A stretch of 64,000 nt of DNA from Streptomyces sp. S.PNR 29 (GCF_030386795.1 NZ_JANUQM010000002.1:682001-746000); one strand, 5' to 3'. Positions 17,349 through 29,258 are shown, counted from the first letter of the stretch. The notes: generated by a model not told the origin, from the letters alone. A program made the numbers and translations.

Positions 17349-17652
17349 GCAGGAGCCTTTCTGTGAAGGATCACAACGGCTGGTCAGACCGATCGCGCGG
17401 GTCCACCGGGGCCACACCCCGTTTCGGCGCAGGGGCGTCTTCACATCCGTACGCCGTCGTTCAGGGCCCCGAGTTCCCCCGCATTGAAGCGTGTTGACCA
17501 AGTCCCGACAACACCTGATGCCCGACCGTGACGCACTCCTGGCCGAGACGGCACCGGTCGGCACGCCGCCCCGGCGGCGTGATCCACAGGCGCGGCGGAC
17601 CGTTGTCCACAGGCCCGCCGGACTGTCAGCACTCGCCAGTAGGGTGTGAGTC
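17349..17652. other. 304-bp divergent intergenic region with DnaA-box-like sites and a uvrC -10 element
   Basis: It separates the XRE-like gene from uvrC. TTGTCCACA at 17603-17611 is the preferred Streptomyces DnaA box, and a weaker copy, TGATCCACA, lies at 17580-17588. TAGGGT (17640-17645) is a good -10 box ending seven bases before the uvrC ATG, so the uvrC mRNA may be leaderless, although AGGG there could also serve as a ribosome site. No -35 box is evident. The remainder shows no further gene or repeat. Confidence 0.45.
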
Positions 17653-19701
17653 ATGGCCGACCCCTCCAGCTACCGCCCCAAGCCGGGACAGATCCCGGAC
17701 TCCCCCGGGGTGTACAGGTTCCGTGACGAGCACCGCCGGGTGATCTACGTCGGAAAGGCCAAGAGCCTGCGCCAGCGCCTGGCCAACTACTTCCAGGACC
17801 TGGCGAACCTTCACCCCCGCACGCGCACCATGGTCACCACCGCCGCGTCCGTGGAATGGACGGTGGTGTCCACGGAGGTCGAGGCGCTGCAGCTGGAGTA
17901 CTCCTGGATCAAGGAGTTCGACCCCCGGTTCAACGTCAAGTACCGCGACGACAAGAGCTACCCCTACCTCGCGGTGACGATGAACGAGGAGTTCCCCCGC
18001 GTCCAGGTGATGCGCGGCCACAAGAAGAAGGGCGTCAGGTATTTCGGGCCGTACGCGCACGCGTGGGCCATCCGGGACACGGTCGACCTGCTGCTCCGCG
18101 TCTTCCCGGTGCGCACCTGCTCGGCCGGCGTCTTCAAGAACGCCGCCCGCACCGGCCGCCCCTGCCTGCTCGGCTACATCGGCAAGTGCTCCGCGCCCTG
18201 CGTGGGGCGCGTCTCCGCCGAGGAACACGGGGCACTGGCCGAGGAGTTCTGCGACTTCATGGCCGGCCGCACGGGCACGTACCTGCGCCGCCTGGAGAAG
18301 CAGATGACCGAGGCGGCCGAGGAGATGGAGTACGAGCGGGCGGCCCGCCTGCGCGACGACATCGAGGCCCTGAAGAAGGCCATGGAGAAGAACGCGGTCG
18401 TGCTCGCGGACGCGACCGACGCCGACCTGATCGCGGTCGCCGAGGACGAGCTGGAGGCGGCCGTACAGATCTTCCACGTCCGCGGCGGACGCGTCCGCGG
18501 CCAGCGCGGCTGGGTCACCGACAAGGTCGAGGAGATCACCACCGGCGCCCTCGTCGAGCACGCCCTCCAGCAGCTGTACGGCGAGGAGAAGGGGGACGCG
18601 GTCCCCAAGGAGGTCCTCGTACCGGCCCTGCCCGAGCCGGTCGAGCCGGTCCAGGACTGGCTGACCGAGCGCCGCGGGTCGGGCGTCTCCCTGCGCATAC
18701 CGCAGCGCGGAGACAAGAAGGCGCTCATGGAGACCGTGCAGCGCAACGCCCAGCAGGCGCTCGCCCTGCACAAGACCAAGCGCGCCTCCGACCTGACCAC
18801 GCGCTCGCGTGCCCTGGAGGAGATCGCCGAGGCCCTCGACCTGGACAGCGCCCCGCTCCGGATCGAGTGCTACGACATCTCCCACCTGCAGGGCGACGAC
18901 GTGGTGGCCTCCATGGTCGTCTTCGAGGACGGGCTGCAGCGCAAGAGCGAGTACCGCCGCTTCCAGATCAAGGGCTTCAGCGGGCAGGACGACGTCCGCT
19001 CCATGCACGAGGTGATCACCCGCCGCTTCCGCCGCTACCTCGCCGAGAAGGAGCGGACCGGCGAGTGGGCGGACGAGGAAGGGCCCGACGACCTCAAGGA
19101 CGACGACGGCCGCCCCAAGCGGTTCGCGTACCCGCCCCAGCTCGTCGTGGTCGACGGCGGCCGTCCCCAGGTGGCCGCCGCCAAGAAGGCCCTGGACGAG
19201 CTGGGCATCGACGACATCGCCGTGTGCGGCCTCGCCAAGCGCCTGGAGGAGGTCTGGGTGCCCGGCGAGGACGACCCGGTGGTCCTGCCCCGCACCAGCG
19301 AGGGCCTCTACCTGCTGCAGCGCGTCCGTGACGAGGCCCACCGCTTCGCGATCACCTACCAGCGCACCAAGCGCGCCAAGCGCTTCCGGTCCAGCCCCCT
19401 GGACGACGTGCCCGGCCTCGGCGAGACCCGCAAACAGGCGCTGATCAAACACTTCGGTTCGGTGAAGAAGCTGCGATCCGCGACAATCGACCAGATCCGT
19501 GAGGTACCCGGCATAGGTCGCAAGACGGCCGAGACGATCGTCGCGGCCCTCGCCCAGGCGGCTCCGGCCGCGCCCGCCGTGAACACGGCGACTGGAGAGA
19601 TCATGGAAGACGAGGACGGGGCACCCGAGACGACGGCGGGTTCCCCGGGGGAGCCCGTGTCCGCGGGCGCCCCGGACGAACGACGGGGGCAGGAGAGATG
19701 A
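17653..19701 (+). CDS. uvrC: UvrABC excinuclease subunit C
   Basis: The dual-incision nuclease of nucleotide excision repair, 682 residues. It has an N-terminal GIY-YIG nuclease ([21 protein letters not shown], residues 17-37), a Cys-rich segment, a UvrB-binding UVR helix pair around residues 208-243, and an RNase H-like endonuclease domain ([23 protein letters not shown]). Two helix-hairpin-helix motifs close the conserved part at about residues 580-638. A 45-residue acidic tail follows and overlaps the start of rapZ (ATGA). It is the first gene of the uvrC-rapZ-yvcK-whiA unit. Confidence 0.97.
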   Translation: MADPSSYRPKPGQIPDSPGVYRFRDEHRRVIYVGKAKSLRQRLANYFQDLANLHPRTRTMVTTAASVEWTVVSTEVEALQLEYSWIKEFDPRFNVKYRDDKSYPYLAVTMNEEFPRVQVMRGHKKKGVRYFGPYAHAWAIRDTVDLLLRVFPVRTCSAGVFKNAARTGRPCLLGYIGKCSAPCVGRVSAEEHGALAEEFCDFMAGRTGTYLRRLEKQMTEAAEEMEYERAARLRDDIEALKKAMEKNAVVLADATDADLIAVAEDELEAAVQIFHVRGGRVRGQRGWVTDKVEEITTGALVEHALQQLYGEEKGDAVPKEVLVPALPEPVEPVQDWLTERRGSGVSLRIPQRGDKKALMETVQRNAQQALALHKTKRASDLTTRSRALEEIAEALDLDSAPLRIECYDISHLQGDDVVASMVVFEDGLQRKSEYRRFQIKGFSGQDDVRSMHEVITRRFRRYLAEKERTGEWADEEGPDDLKDDDGRPKRFAYPPQLVVVDGGRPQVAAAKKALDELGIDDIAVCGLAKRLEEVWVPGEDDPVVLPRTSEGLYLLQRVRDEAHRFAITYQRTKRAKRFRSSPLDDVPGLGETRKQALIKHFGSVKKLRSATIDQIREVPGIGRKTAETIVAALAQAAPAAPAVNTATGEIMEDEDGAPETTAGSPGEPVSAGAPDERRGQER

Positions 19702-20702
19702 CGGAGCACGACACACAGCCCACAGCGGAGCGAGAACACGCCCACAGGGAAACCGGCAAGGATCCCGCAGAGCACGACGCGCACCACGACAACGGAGCAC
19801 AGGTGAGTACGGGCAAGGAAACAGCCGGGGTCCCCGACGCGGCCATCCCCGAGCTGGTGATCATCTCCGGCATGTCCGGAGCCGGCCGCTCGACGGCGGC
19901 CAAGTGTCTGGAGGATCTGGGCTGGTTCGTCGTCGACAACCTGCCGCCCGCGCTGATCCCCACCATGGTGGAGCTCGGCGCCCGCTCGCAGGGCAACGTG
20001 GCCAGGATCGCGGTCGTCGTGGACGTCCGCGGCCGCCGCTTCTTCGACAACCTGCGCGAGTCCCTCGCCGACCTCGACACCCGGGGCGTCACACGGCGGA
20101 TCGTCTTCCTGGAATCCTCCGACGACGCTCTGGTGCGCCGCTTCGAGTCGGTGCGCCGCCCGCACCCCCTCCAGGGCGACGGCCGGATCGTCGACGGCAT
20201 CGCCGCCGAACGGCAACTGCTGCGCGAGCTGCGCGGCGACGCCGACCTGGTGATCGACACCTCCAGCCTCAACGTGCACGAGCTGCGCGCCAAGATGGAT
20301 GCCCAGTTCGCCGGCGAGGAGGAGCCGGAGCTGAGGGCCACCGTCATGTCCTTCGGCTTCAAGTACGGCCTCCCGGTCGACGCGGACCTGGTGGCGGACA
20401 TGCGGTTCCTGCCCAACCCGCACTGGGTCCCGGAGCTGCGCCCGTTCACCGGCCTCAACGAGGAGGTGGCGACGTACATCTTCAACCAGCCCGGTGCAAA
20501 GGAGTTCCTCGACCGGTACGCCGAGCTCCTGCAGCTCGTTGCCGCAGGCTACCGTCGTGAGGGCAAGCGTTATGTGACCATCGCCGTCGGCTGCACCGGC
20601 GGCAAGCACCGCTCCGTCGCCATGTCGGAGAAGCTCGCCGCCCGGCTCGCGGCCGAGGGTGTGGAGACGGTGGTCGTACACCGGGACATGGGACGGGAAT
20701 GA
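19698..20702 (+). CDS. rapZ: RapZ/YvcJ-family nucleotide-binding protein
   Basis: A 334-residue member of the RapZ (YvcJ/YhbJ) family. Walker A is [12 protein letters not shown], with Arg in the usual Lys place, a form also seen in other actinobacteria; [10 protein letters not shown] and the C-terminal block [17 protein letters not shown] (about residues 290-306) are family signatures. In enterobacteria RapZ binds small RNAs to control glucosamine-6-phosphate synthase; in Gram-positives the role is less clear. The ATG at 19698 overlaps the uvrC stop, giving a 45-residue hydrophilic extension; a GTG at 19803 with GGAG five bases upstream would remove most of it. It is coupled to yvcK. Confidence 0.93.
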   Translation: MTEHDTQPTAEREHAHRETGKDPAEHDAHHDNGAQVSTGKETAGVPDAAIPELVIISGMSGAGRSTAAKCLEDLGWFVVDNLPPALIPTMVELGARSQGNVARIAVVVDVRGRRFFDNLRESLADLDTRGVTRRIVFLESSDDALVRRFESVRRPHPLQGDGRIVDGIAAERQLLRELRGDADLVIDTSSLNVHELRAKMDAQFAGEEEPELRATVMSFGFKYGLPVDADLVADMRFLPNPHWVPELRPFTGLNEEVATYIFNQPGAKEFLDRYAELLQLVAAGYRREGKRYVTIAVGCTGGKHRSVAMSEKLAARLAAEGVETVVVHRDMGRE

Positions 20703-21766
20703 CAGGACGTACTCCGCGGCTGAGCAGGCTGCGCCGGGTGGTTCCGGAGGGGCGCGGCGGCCGGCCCGCCGAGGCCCGCGGCGGCAGGCCCCGCCGCCGG
20801 GGCGCCCAGCCCAAGGTCGTCGCCCTCGGCGGCGGCATGGGCCTGTCCGCCTCGCTCGCCGCGCTGCGCCGGATCACCGGCGCGCTCACCGCCGTCGTCA
20901 CCGTGGCCGACGACGGCGGCTCCAGCGGCCGGCTCCGCGACGAGCTGGGCGTACTGCCGCCCGGCGACCTGCGCAAGGCGCTGGCCGCGCTGTGCGGCGA
21001 CGACGAATGGGGCCAGACCTGGGCCCGCGTCATCCAGCACCGCTTCCAGTCCCAGGGCGAACTGCACGAGCACGCGGTCGGCAACCTGCTGATCGTCGCC
21101 CTGTGGGAGCAGCTCGGCGACCACGTCCAGGCCCTCGACCTGGTCGGCAAGCTCCTGGGCGCCCAGGGCAGGGTGCTGCCCATGTCCGCCGTGCCCCTGG
21201 AGCTCCAGGCCCTGGTCAGGGGCCACGACCCGGACCGGCCCGACGAGGTGGACACCGTACGGGGGCAGGCGACCGTGGCCCTGACCCCCGGCGAGGTGCA
21301 GTCCGTGCACCTGGTGCCGAGGGACCCACCCGCCGTCCCCGAGGCGGTCGAGGCCGTCCTGGACGCGGACTGGGTGGTGCTCGGCCCCGGCTCCTGGTTC
21401 TCCTCGGTCATCCCGCACCTGCTGGTGCCCGAGCTCCTGGACGCCCTCCAGGAGACGAAGGCACGCCGGGTACTCTCCCTGAACCTCGCCCCGCAGCCCG
21501 GAGAAACCGAGGGCTTCTCCCCGCAGCGTCATTTGGAGGTTTTGGGACGACACGCCCCTAAACTCGCCCTGGACGTGGTGCTGGCCGACGAGGCCGCCGT
21601 GCCCGACCGCGCCTCGCTGACCGACGCCGCCAAGCGGTTCGGCGCCGCGGTCGAGCTGGCGCCGGTGGCCCGGCCCGACGGCACCCCGAGGCACGACCCG
21701 GAGCTGCTGGCAGCCGCGTACGACCGTATTTTTCGGATGCATGGAAGGATCGGCCCATGGCGATGA
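20699..21766 (+). CDS. yvcK: YvcK/GlmR-family gluconeogenesis factor (CofD-like)
   Basis: A 355-residue CofD/YvcK-type protein that in Bacillus binds UDP-GlcNAc and links carbon metabolism to peptidoglycan precursor supply. Signatures include [14 protein letters not shown] (residues 41-54), [12 protein letters not shown], the region DLRKAL and [11 protein letters not shown]. The first 38 residues are a basic Arg/Gly/Pro-rich extension not present in Bacillus YvcK. Its ATG overlaps the rapZ stop and its end overlaps whiA by 10 bases, so translation is tightly coupled. This order is conserved across Gram-positive bacteria. Confidence 0.93.
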   Translation: MTGRTPRLSRLRRVVPEGRGGRPAEARGGRPRRRGAQPKVVALGGGMGLSASLAALRRITGALTAVVTVADDGGSSGRLRDELGVLPPGDLRKALAALCGDDEWGQTWARVIQHRFQSQGELHEHAVGNLLIVALWEQLGDHVQALDLVGKLLGAQGRVLPMSAVPLELQALVRGHDPDRPDEVDTVRGQATVALTPGEVQSVHLVPRDPPAVPEAVEAVLDADWVVLGPGSWFSSVIPHLLVPELLDALQETKARRVLSLNLAPQPGETEGFSPQRHLEVLGRHAPKLALDVVLADEAAVPDRASLTDAAKRFGAAVELAPVARPDGTPRHDPELLAAAYDRIFRMHGRIGPWR

Positions 21767-22746
21767 CGCCAGCGGTGAAGGACGAGATCTCCCGGCTCCC
21801 CGTCACCCGGACCTGCTGCAGAAAGGCGGAGGTCTCCGCCATCCTGCGGTTCGCCGGCGGCCTTCACCTGGTCAGCGGGCGCATCGTGATCGAGGCGGAG
21901 CTGGACACGGCGATGGCGGCCCGCCGCCTCAAGCGGGACATCCTGGAGATCTTCGGGCACAGTTCCGAGCTGATCGTGATGGCGCCCGGCGGGCTGCGCC
22001 GCGGTTCGCGCTACGTCGTGCGGGTGGTCGCCGGCGGCGACCAGCTGGCGCGGCAGACCGGGCTGGTGGACGGCCGTGGCCGCCCGATCCGCGGACTGCC
22101 CCCGCAGGTGGTCTCCGGCGCCACCTGTGACGCCGAGGCGGCCTGGCGCGGCGCCTTCCTGGCGCACGGCTCGCTCACCGAGCCCGGCCGCTCCTCCTCC
22201 CTGGAGGTGACCTGCCCCGGTCCCGAGGCCGCGCTCGCCCTGGTCGGCGCCGCCCGCCGGCTGTCGATCGGCGCGAAGGCGCGCGAGGTGCGGGGCGTGG
22301 ACCGGGTCGTCGTCCGCGACGGCGACGCGATCGGCGCCCTGCTCACCCGGCTGGGCGCCCACGAGTCCGTGCTCGCCTGGGAGGAGCGCCGGATGCGCCG
22401 CGAGGTCCGCGCCACGGCGAACCGTCTCGCCAACTTCGACGACGCCAACCTGCGCCGCTCGGCCCGCGCCGCCGTCGCCGCCGGCGCCCGCGTGCAGCGC
22501 GCCCTGGAGATCCTCGGCGACGACGTCCCCGAGCACCTCGCGGCGGCCGGCCGGCTGCGCATGGAGCACAAGCAGGCCTCCCTGGAGGAGCTGGGCGCCC
22601 TCGCCGACCCGCCGCTGACCAAGGACGCCGTCGCCGGCCGCATCCGCCGCCTGCTCGCCATGGCCGACAAGCGCGCCGCCGACCTGGGCGTCCCGGGCAC
22701 CGAAGCCAACCTCACCGAGGAGCTGGCCGACAACCTCGCGGGCTGA
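21757..22746 (+). CDS. whiA: Sporulation transcription factor WhiA
   Basis: A 329-residue WhiA regulator. The N-terminal half is the LAGLIDADG homing-endonuclease-like domain ([19 protein letters not shown], residues 17-35, and a second repeat); the C-terminal half is a helix-turn-helix domain, with [19 protein letters not shown] near residue 278. In Streptomyces WhiA acts with WhiB to activate ftsZ and other genes at the switch from aerial growth to septation. Its start lies inside yvcK (10-base overlap) and the operon ends at a hairpin just downstream. The sequence looks complete. Confidence 0.96.
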   Translation: MAMTPAVKDEISRLPVTRTCCRKAEVSAILRFAGGLHLVSGRIVIEAELDTAMAARRLKRDILEIFGHSSELIVMAPGGLRRGSRYVVRVVAGGDQLARQTGLVDGRGRPIRGLPPQVVSGATCDAEAAWRGAFLAHGSLTEPGRSSSLEVTCPGPEAALALVGAARRLSIGAKAREVRGVDRVVVRDGDAIGALLTRLGAHESVLAWEERRMRREVRATANRLANFDDANLRRSARAAVAAGARVQRALEILGDDVPEHLAAAGRLRMEHKQASLEELGALADPPLTKDAVAGRIRRLLAMADKRAADLGVPGTEANLTEELADNLAG

Positions 22747-22794
22747 CCGGACCGCCTCACAGGCCGTCACCACACCGTCTCACGGGCCATCAGA

Positions 22795-22835
22795 ACGCCG
22801 GTGACGACGCCCACTCGGGTGATCGTCACCGGCGT
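22795..22835 (+). terminator. Terminator of the uvrC-rapZ-yvcK-whiA unit
   Basis: A 13-bp perfect stem (22795-22807 with 22823-22835) around a 15-base loop, 48 bases after whiA and before the carboxypeptidase gene. Confidence 0.6.
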
Positions 22836-22928
22836 CCGCGTGTCGTTGAGGCACCCTTGACTCGATCATGAACTGTCATGAGCCTGGCACCTGTTCGCTG
22901 CTGTGGCGAACCCACGCAAGGGGGGTTC

Positions 22929-25883
22929 ATGAGACGAAGAGCGAGATCGATCCTCGCTGTCGGCGCGCTCCTGATCGGCGGAGCGAGCCTCGCACCCATC
23001 GCCCAGGCGCAACCCGGTCGTTCAGCGGCCTTGGACACCGACGAGGTCAAGGTCTTCCGCGCCGAGGTCACCAAGAAGCAGGTACCCCTGCTGCTGGCCG
23101 CCGGACAGGACGGCCACGAACTCGGTGAGCAGGTGCCCGAGAAGGGAAAGGCCACCGTCGAGGTCTATCTGACCGAACGACAGGCCGAGAAGCTCAAGAA
23201 GCAGGGCGTCGGCCTCACCGAGCACGACATCTCCACCAAGGCCGAGGCGCGCGTCAAGAAGGCGGCCGACGGCGTCTTCCGCCCGTACAGCGGAAAGGGC
23301 GGCCTGAAGGAGGAGATCGTCAGGACGGGCCAGGCCCACCCCGACCTCACCAAGGTCGTCTCCATCGGCAAGACGGTCAACGGCCAGGACATCCTCGCCC
23401 TGAAGCTGACCAAGGGCGCGAAGAAGTCCAAGGACGGCTCCAAGCCCGCCGTGCTGTACATGTCCAACCAGCACGCGCGCGAGTGGATCACGCCGGAGAT
23501 GACGAGAAGGCTGCTCCACTACTACGTGGACCGCTACAAGACGGACAAGCGCATCAAGAGGATCGTCGACTCGACCGAGCTGTGGTTCGTCCTGTCGGCC
23601 AACCCCGACGGCTACGACTACACCTTCCAGAGCGACGACAACCGCCTGTGGCGGAAGAACCTCCGTGACGTCAACGGCGACGGCGTCATCGGTACCGGTG
23701 ACGGTGTCGACCTCAACCGCAACTTCGCCTACAAGTGGGGCTACGACGACGAGGGCTCGTCCCCCAACCCCACCAGCCAGACCTACCGCGGCGCGAGTCC
23801 GGGCTCCGAGCCGGAGACCAAGGCGCTGGACGCCTTCGAGAAGCGGATCGGCTTCACGTACGGCATCAACTACCACTCCGCCGCCGAACTCCTGCTCTAC
23901 GGGGTCGGCTGGCAGGTGGCCACCGAGACACCGGACGACGTCCTCTACAAGGCGCTCGCCGGTACGCCGGACAACTCCGCGATCCCCGGCTACCACCCGC
24001 AGCTGTCCTCCGAGCTGTACACCACCAACGGCGAGGCGGACGGGCACGCGGCAAACGTCAACGGCATGGCGATGTTCACACCCGAGATGTCGACCTGCCA
24101 GACCGCCTCGGACGTCGACCCGGACGACGCGTGGAAGGCGGCCGACTGCCGGTCGATCTTCACCTTCCCGGACGACGAGAAGCTGATCCAGCAGGAGTTC
24201 GTCAAGAACATCCCGTTCGCGCTCTCCGTCGCCGAGACCGCCTCCCACCCCGACCGGCCGTCCTCGGCGGTCGGCCTGAGCGCCGCCGACTTCACCCCGG
24301 CGCCGTTCTCCACGTCGTACTCCCGCGGCGCCGACCAGGAGGTCTCGGTCGTCGTACGCAAGTCCGTCCGCGACAAGGAGCTCAAGTACCGTGTGAACGG
24401 CGGCCGCGTCGAGGACGTGGCCCTCAGGCCCTGGAAGGGCGGCGAGACGTACGGCGGCGAGGACAACCTCCGCTTCGACGAGTACCGGGCCAAGGTCGAC
24501 GAAGGCGACCCGGGCGACAAGGTCGAGGTGTGGTTCACCGGCGAGACGAAGAGCGGCAGGAAGCTCTCCAGCGAGCACTTCACCTACACCGTGGCCGAGC
24601 GCCCCAGGGCGAACACGCTCGTGGTCGCCGAGGAGGGCACGAGCGCCACGCAGGCGCAGAAGTACGTGGACGCGCTCAAGGCGAACGGCCGCAAGGCGAT
24701 CGTGTGGGACGTGGCGACCCAGGGCGCGCCGGACGCGCTCGGCGTGCTCGGCCATTTCGGCACCGTCGTCCACTACACCGGCGCGAGCGCGCCGGGCGTC
24801 AGGACGCAGCTCGAACTGCGCGCCTTCCTCAACGAGGGCGGCAAGCTGATCGAGGCCGGCGAGCTGGCGGGCGGCGACGTCGATCTCGGCGACGGCACTC
24901 CGTCCGACGACTTCAGCCAGTACTACCTGGGCGCCTACACCCGGACGTCGACCCCGGGGGCCACCGGCTTCACCGGCTCCGGCAAGCTCGGCGGCTTCAC
25001 GGGCACGCTCGGTGAGGCGTCCGGCAACGCGCTGGACAAGGCGGGGACGTACAGCGTCACCTCCGACGAGCTGCCCACCGCCACGTACCCGCAGTTCGCG
25101 AGCGCGGGCGCGGGCCGGTTCGCGGGGACCGTCAGCCCGTACGGTCCGTACGCGGGCTCCTACATGGCCGCCGCCGTCCACACCGACGACGCCTACAAGC
25201 GCCTCACCCGCACCGTCGATCTCACCGGGGTCAGCGCGGCCGACCGGCCCGCGCTGCGGACGCGGCTGCTGTGGGACACCGAGCGCGGCTACGACCACGC
25301 GCTGGTCGAGGCGCACACCGCCGGGGCCGACGACTGGACCACGCTCCCGGAGGCCGGCGGCGCCACCGGCACCGCCGTACCGACGGAGTGCGAGGGCGGC
25401 TTCTACCTCGGCGAGCACCCCTGGCTGAAGCGCTACCTCACCGCGGCGCCCGGCGGCTGCACCGCGACCGGTACGACCGGGAAGTGGAACAGCCTCACCG
25501 GCGCCTCCGGCGGCTGGCGGCAGGTGAGCTTCGACCTGAGCGCGTACGCCGGCAGGACGGTCGAGGTCTCGATCAGCTACGTCACCGACCCGGGCACCGG
25601 TGGCCACGGCGTCCTCGCCGACGAGGCCGCGCTTGTCGTCGGCGGCGCGGCGAAGGAGACCGAGGGCTTCGAGACGTCGCTGGGTGCCTGGAAGGTGGCC
25701 GGCCCGCCCGCGGGCAGCCCGGCCGTCCTCAAGGACTGGACGCGCACCGGAGCGCTGTTCCAGACCTACGGAGCCGTCACCACCGACGACACCGTGCTGC
25801 TGGGCTTCGGCCTGGAGCACCTCCCGTCGGCGGGCGATCGGGCGGCTCTGGTGAAGAAGGCACTGAGCGCCCTGAACGGGTGA
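22929..25883 (+). CDS. Secreted zinc carboxypeptidase, M14 family, with long C-terminal region
   Basis: A 984-residue exported peptidase. The ATG at 22929 follows AGGGGGG and yields a signal peptide (MRRRARSILAVGALLIGG, cleavage after AQA). The M14 domain spans about residues 110-440: zinc ligands in SNQHAREW, then NPDGYDYTF, DLNRNF, a third His in INYHSAAELLLYG and a catalytic Glu probably in MFTPEMS. The 530 or so residues that follow look like beta-sandwich modules plus a glutamine-amidotransferase-like or sugar-binding stretch, and do not resemble the catalytic core. Such proteins digest extracellular peptides during development. It is a single gene between two terminators. Confidence 0.9.
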   Translation: MRRRARSILAVGALLIGGASLAPIAQAQPGRSAALDTDEVKVFRAEVTKKQVPLLLAAGQDGHELGEQVPEKGKATVEVYLTERQAEKLKKQGVGLTEHDISTKAEARVKKAADGVFRPYSGKGGLKEEIVRTGQAHPDLTKVVSIGKTVNGQDILALKLTKGAKKSKDGSKPAVLYMSNQHAREWITPEMTRRLLHYYVDRYKTDKRIKRIVDSTELWFVLSANPDGYDYTFQSDDNRLWRKNLRDVNGDGVIGTGDGVDLNRNFAYKWGYDDEGSSPNPTSQTYRGASPGSEPETKALDAFEKRIGFTYGINYHSAAELLLYGVGWQVATETPDDVLYKALAGTPDNSAIPGYHPQLSSELYTTNGEADGHAANVNGMAMFTPEMSTCQTASDVDPDDAWKAADCRSIFTFPDDEKLIQQEFVKNIPFALSVAETASHPDRPSSAVGLSAADFTPAPFSTSYSRGADQEVSVVVRKSVRDKELKYRVNGGRVEDVALRPWKGGETYGGEDNLRFDEYRAKVDEGDPGDKVEVWFTGETKSGRKLSSEHFTYTVAERPRANTLVVAEEGTSATQAQKYVDALKANGRKAIVWDVATQGAPDALGVLGHFGTVVHYTGASAPGVRTQLELRAFLNEGGKLIEAGELAGGDVDLGDGTPSDDFSQYYLGAYTRTSTPGATGFTGSGKLGGFTGTLGEASGNALDKAGTYSVTSDELPTATYPQFASAGAGRFAGTVSPYGPYAGSYMAAAVHTDDAYKRLTRTVDLTGVSAADRPALRTRLLWDTERGYDHALVEAHTAGADDWTTLPEAGGATGTAVPTECEGGFYLGEHPWLKRYLTAAPGGCTATGTTGKWNSLTGASGGWRQVSFDLSAYAGRTVEVSISYVTDPGTGGHGVLADEAALVVGGAAKETEGFETSLGAWKVAGPPAGSPAVLKDWTRTGALFQTYGAVTTDDTVLLGFGLEHLPSAGDRAALVKKALSALNG

Positions 25884-25947
25884 CGTCCTTGGTCACCATG
25901 GACTGACTCTCCGTAGCGCGATCGAGTGATCGGGTCGTGTCGGTCCG

Positions 25948-25983
25948 GGCGGTCCGTACCCCTACTGGCGGGTACGGACCGCC
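25948..25983 (+). terminator. Terminator of the M14 carboxypeptidase gene
   Basis: A perfect 14-bp stem (25948-25961 and 25970-25983) with an 8-base loop, 65 bases after the peptidase stop and upstream of gap. Confidence 0.75.
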
Positions 25984-26032
25984 GTGCCGTGTATGGGGCG
26001 TGCTCGATGTCACTGCCGGCGCCCGAGGGAGG

Positions 26033-27118
<1,086 letters not shown>

Positions 27119-27149
27119 TCGACTTCAGCAGGCACTTCGGTGTGAGAGC

Positions 27150-27187
27150 AGGGCTCGGGCGGTGCGCGGACGCACCGTCCGAGCCCT
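27150..27187 (+). terminator. Long hairpin in the gap-pgk spacer
   Basis: A 17-bp stem with one G-U pair (27150-27166 and 27171-27187) around a CGGA loop, 32 bases after gap and 78 bases before pgk. It could be a partial terminator, an mRNA-end stabiliser or a processing site that sets gap higher than pgk. Confidence 0.65.
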
Positions 27188-27264
27188 GACTCACGTACAG
27201 ATCAGCCCTCACCTGATCGATCACGAGCGAACACGAGCGATCAAGCCTCCTCAGGAGCCCCCTC

Positions 27265-28476
27265 ATGAAGACGATCGACGAACTCCTCTCCGAAGGCGTC
27301 GCGGGCAAGCGCGTCTTCGTCCGCGCCGACCTCAACGTGCCGCTCGACGGCACCACCATCACCGACGACGGCCGCATCCGCGCCGTGCTGCCCACCGTCA
27401 AGGCCCTCGCCGACGCGGGCGCGCGCGTGGTCGTCGCCTCCCACCTGGGCCGCCCCAAGGGCGCGCCGGACCCGGTCTTCTCCCTCGCCCCCGCCGCCTC
27501 GCGCCTCGGCGAACTCCTCGGCAGCCCGGTGGCGTTCGCCACCGACACGGTCGGCGAGTCCGCCACGTCCACCGTCACCGGCCTCGACGACGGCCAGGTC
27601 GCGGTCATCGAGAACCTGCGCTTCAACCCGGGCGAGACCAGCAAGGACGACGCCGACCGCGCCGCCTTCGCCGACCAGCTCGCCGCCCTGGCCGACATCT
27701 ACGTGGGCGACGGCTTCGGCGCGGTGCACCGGAGGCACGCCTCGGTCTTCGACCTGCCCAAGCGCCTGCCGCACTACGCCGGCTACCTGATCGCCACCGA
27801 GGTCGGCGTCCTGAAGAAGCTCACCGAGGACGTCCAGCGCCCCTACGTCGTCGCCCTGGGCGGCGCCAAGGTGTCCGACAAGCTCGCCGTCATCGACCAG
27901 CTGCTCGGCAAGGCCGACCGGCTCCTCATCGGCGGCGGCATGGCGTACACCTTCCTCAAGGCCAAGGGCTACGAGATCGGCAAGTCCCTCCTGCAGGAGG
28001 ACCAGATCCCGGCCGTCCAGGAGTACATCGAGCGCGCCGAGAAGACCGGCGTCGAGCTGGTCCTGCCGATCGACACGCTGGTCTCCACCGGCTTCCCGGA
28101 CCTGAAGGCCAAGGCCCCCACCCACCCCACGACCGTCGCCGCGGACGCCATCCCCGCCGACCAGGAGGGTCTGGACATCGGTCCTGAGACCCGCAAGCTG
28201 TACGCCTCGAAGCTCGCCGACGCGGCCACCGTCTTCTGGAACGGCCCGATGGGCGTCTTCGAACACCCCGACTACGCCGAGGGCACCAAGGCGGTCGCCC
28301 AGGCCCTCGTCGAGTCCAAGGGCTTCACCGTGGTCGGCGGCGGCGACTCCGCCGCGGCCGTGCGCACCCTGGGCTTCGACGAGACGGCATTCGGCCACAT
28401 CTCGACCGGAGGTGGCGCCTCCCTCGAATACCTTGAGGGCAAGACGCTCCCCGGCCTCGCCGCACTGGAGGACTGA
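27265..28476 (+). CDS. pgk: Phosphoglycerate kinase
   Basis: A 403-residue phosphoglycerate kinase, which makes ATP from 1,3-bisphosphoglycerate. Landmarks are [15 protein letters not shown] near the start, the substrate loop [22 protein letters not shown] and the C-terminal nucleotide motif [11 protein letters not shown] followed by [13 protein letters not shown]. Length is normal. The ATG follows CAGGAG. It is five bases ahead of tpiA, so these two are cotranscribed. Confidence 0.97.
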   Translation: MKTIDELLSEGVAGKRVFVRADLNVPLDGTTITDDGRIRAVLPTVKALADAGARVVVASHLGRPKGAPDPVFSLAPAASRLGELLGSPVAFATDTVGESATSTVTGLDDGQVAVIENLRFNPGETSKDDADRAAFADQLAALADIYVGDGFGAVHRRHASVFDLPKRLPHYAGYLIATEVGVLKKLTEDVQRPYVVALGGAKVSDKLAVIDQLLGKADRLLIGGGMAYTFLKAKGYEIGKSLLQEDQIPAVQEYIERAEKTGVELVLPIDTLVSTGFPDLKAKAPTHPTTVAADAIPADQEGLDIGPETRKLYASKLADAATVFWNGPMGVFEHPDYAEGTKAVAQALVESKGFTVVGGGDSAAAVRTLGFDETAFGHISTGGGASLEYLEGKTLPGLAALED

Positions 28477-28481
28477 CCCAG

Positions 28482-29258
28482 ATGAGCACGCGCACGCCGC
28501 TGATGGCGGGCAACTGGAAGATGAACCTCAACCACCTGGAGGCCATCGCCCACGTCCAGAAGCTCGCCTTCGCCCTCGCCGACAAGGACTACGAGGCCGT
28601 CGAGGTCGCCGTCCTTCCGCCCTTCACCGACCTGCGCTCCGTGCAGACCCTGGTCGACGGCGACAAGCTCCGGATCAAGTACGGCGCCCAGGACATCTCG
28701 GCCCACGACGGCGGTGCCTACACCGGCGAGATCTCGGGCCCGATGCTGGCCAAGCTGAAGTGCACGTACGTGGTGATCGGCCACTCCGAGCGCCGCCAGT
28801 ACCACAACGAGACCGACGAACTGGTGAACGCCAAGGTCAAGGCCGCCTACAAGCACGGCCTGACCCCGATCCTGTGCGTCGGCGAGGAGCTGGACGTCCG
28901 CGAGGCCGGCAACGCCGTCCCGCACACGCTCGCCCAGGTCGAGGGCGGTCTGAAGGATCTCCCGGCCGAGCAGGCCGAGACCATCGTGATCGCCTATGAG
29001 CCCGTCTGGGCCATCGGCACCGGCAAGGTCTGCGGGGCCGAGGACGCCCAGGAGGTCTGCGCTGCCATCCGCGGCAAGATCGCCGAGTTGTACTCGCATG
29101 ACGCCGCCGGCATGGTCCGCATCCAGTACGGCGGTTCGGTCAAGTCCGGCAACGTCGCCGAGATCATGGCCCAGCCCGACATCGACGGCGCCCTGGTCGG
29201 CGGCGCCTCGCTGGACGCGGACGAGTTCGTCAAGATCGTGCGGTTCCGCGACCAGTGA
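28482..29258 (+). CDS. tpiA: Triosephosphate isomerase
   Basis: A 258-residue TIM, which interconverts dihydroxyacetone phosphate and glyceraldehyde-3-phosphate. It has [10 protein letters not shown] near the start (catalytic Lys), VIGHSERR with the catalytic His, the catalytic Glu in [13 protein letters not shown] and YGGSVKSGN at the phosphate site. It begins five bases after pgk. A small hairpin follows before secG. Confidence 0.97.
   Translation: MSTRTPLMAGNWKMNLNHLEAIAHVQKLAFALADKDYEAVEVAVLPPFTDLRSVQTLVDGDKLRIKYGAQDISAHDGGAYTGEISGPMLAKLKCTYVVIGHSERRQYHNETDELVNAKVKAAYKHGLTPILCVGEELDVREAGNAVPHTLAQVEGGLKDLPAEQAETIVIAYEPVWAIGTGKVCGAEDAQEVCAAIRGKIAELYSHDAAGMVRIQYGGSVKSGNVAEIMAQPDIDGALVGGASLDADEFVKIVRFRDQ

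Noticed and set aside
22857..22890. TTGACT -35 box for the M14 gene
   Set aside because: No acceptable -10 box at 16-19 bases; only the repeat TCATGAACTGTCATGA is notable there and it has no known meaning.
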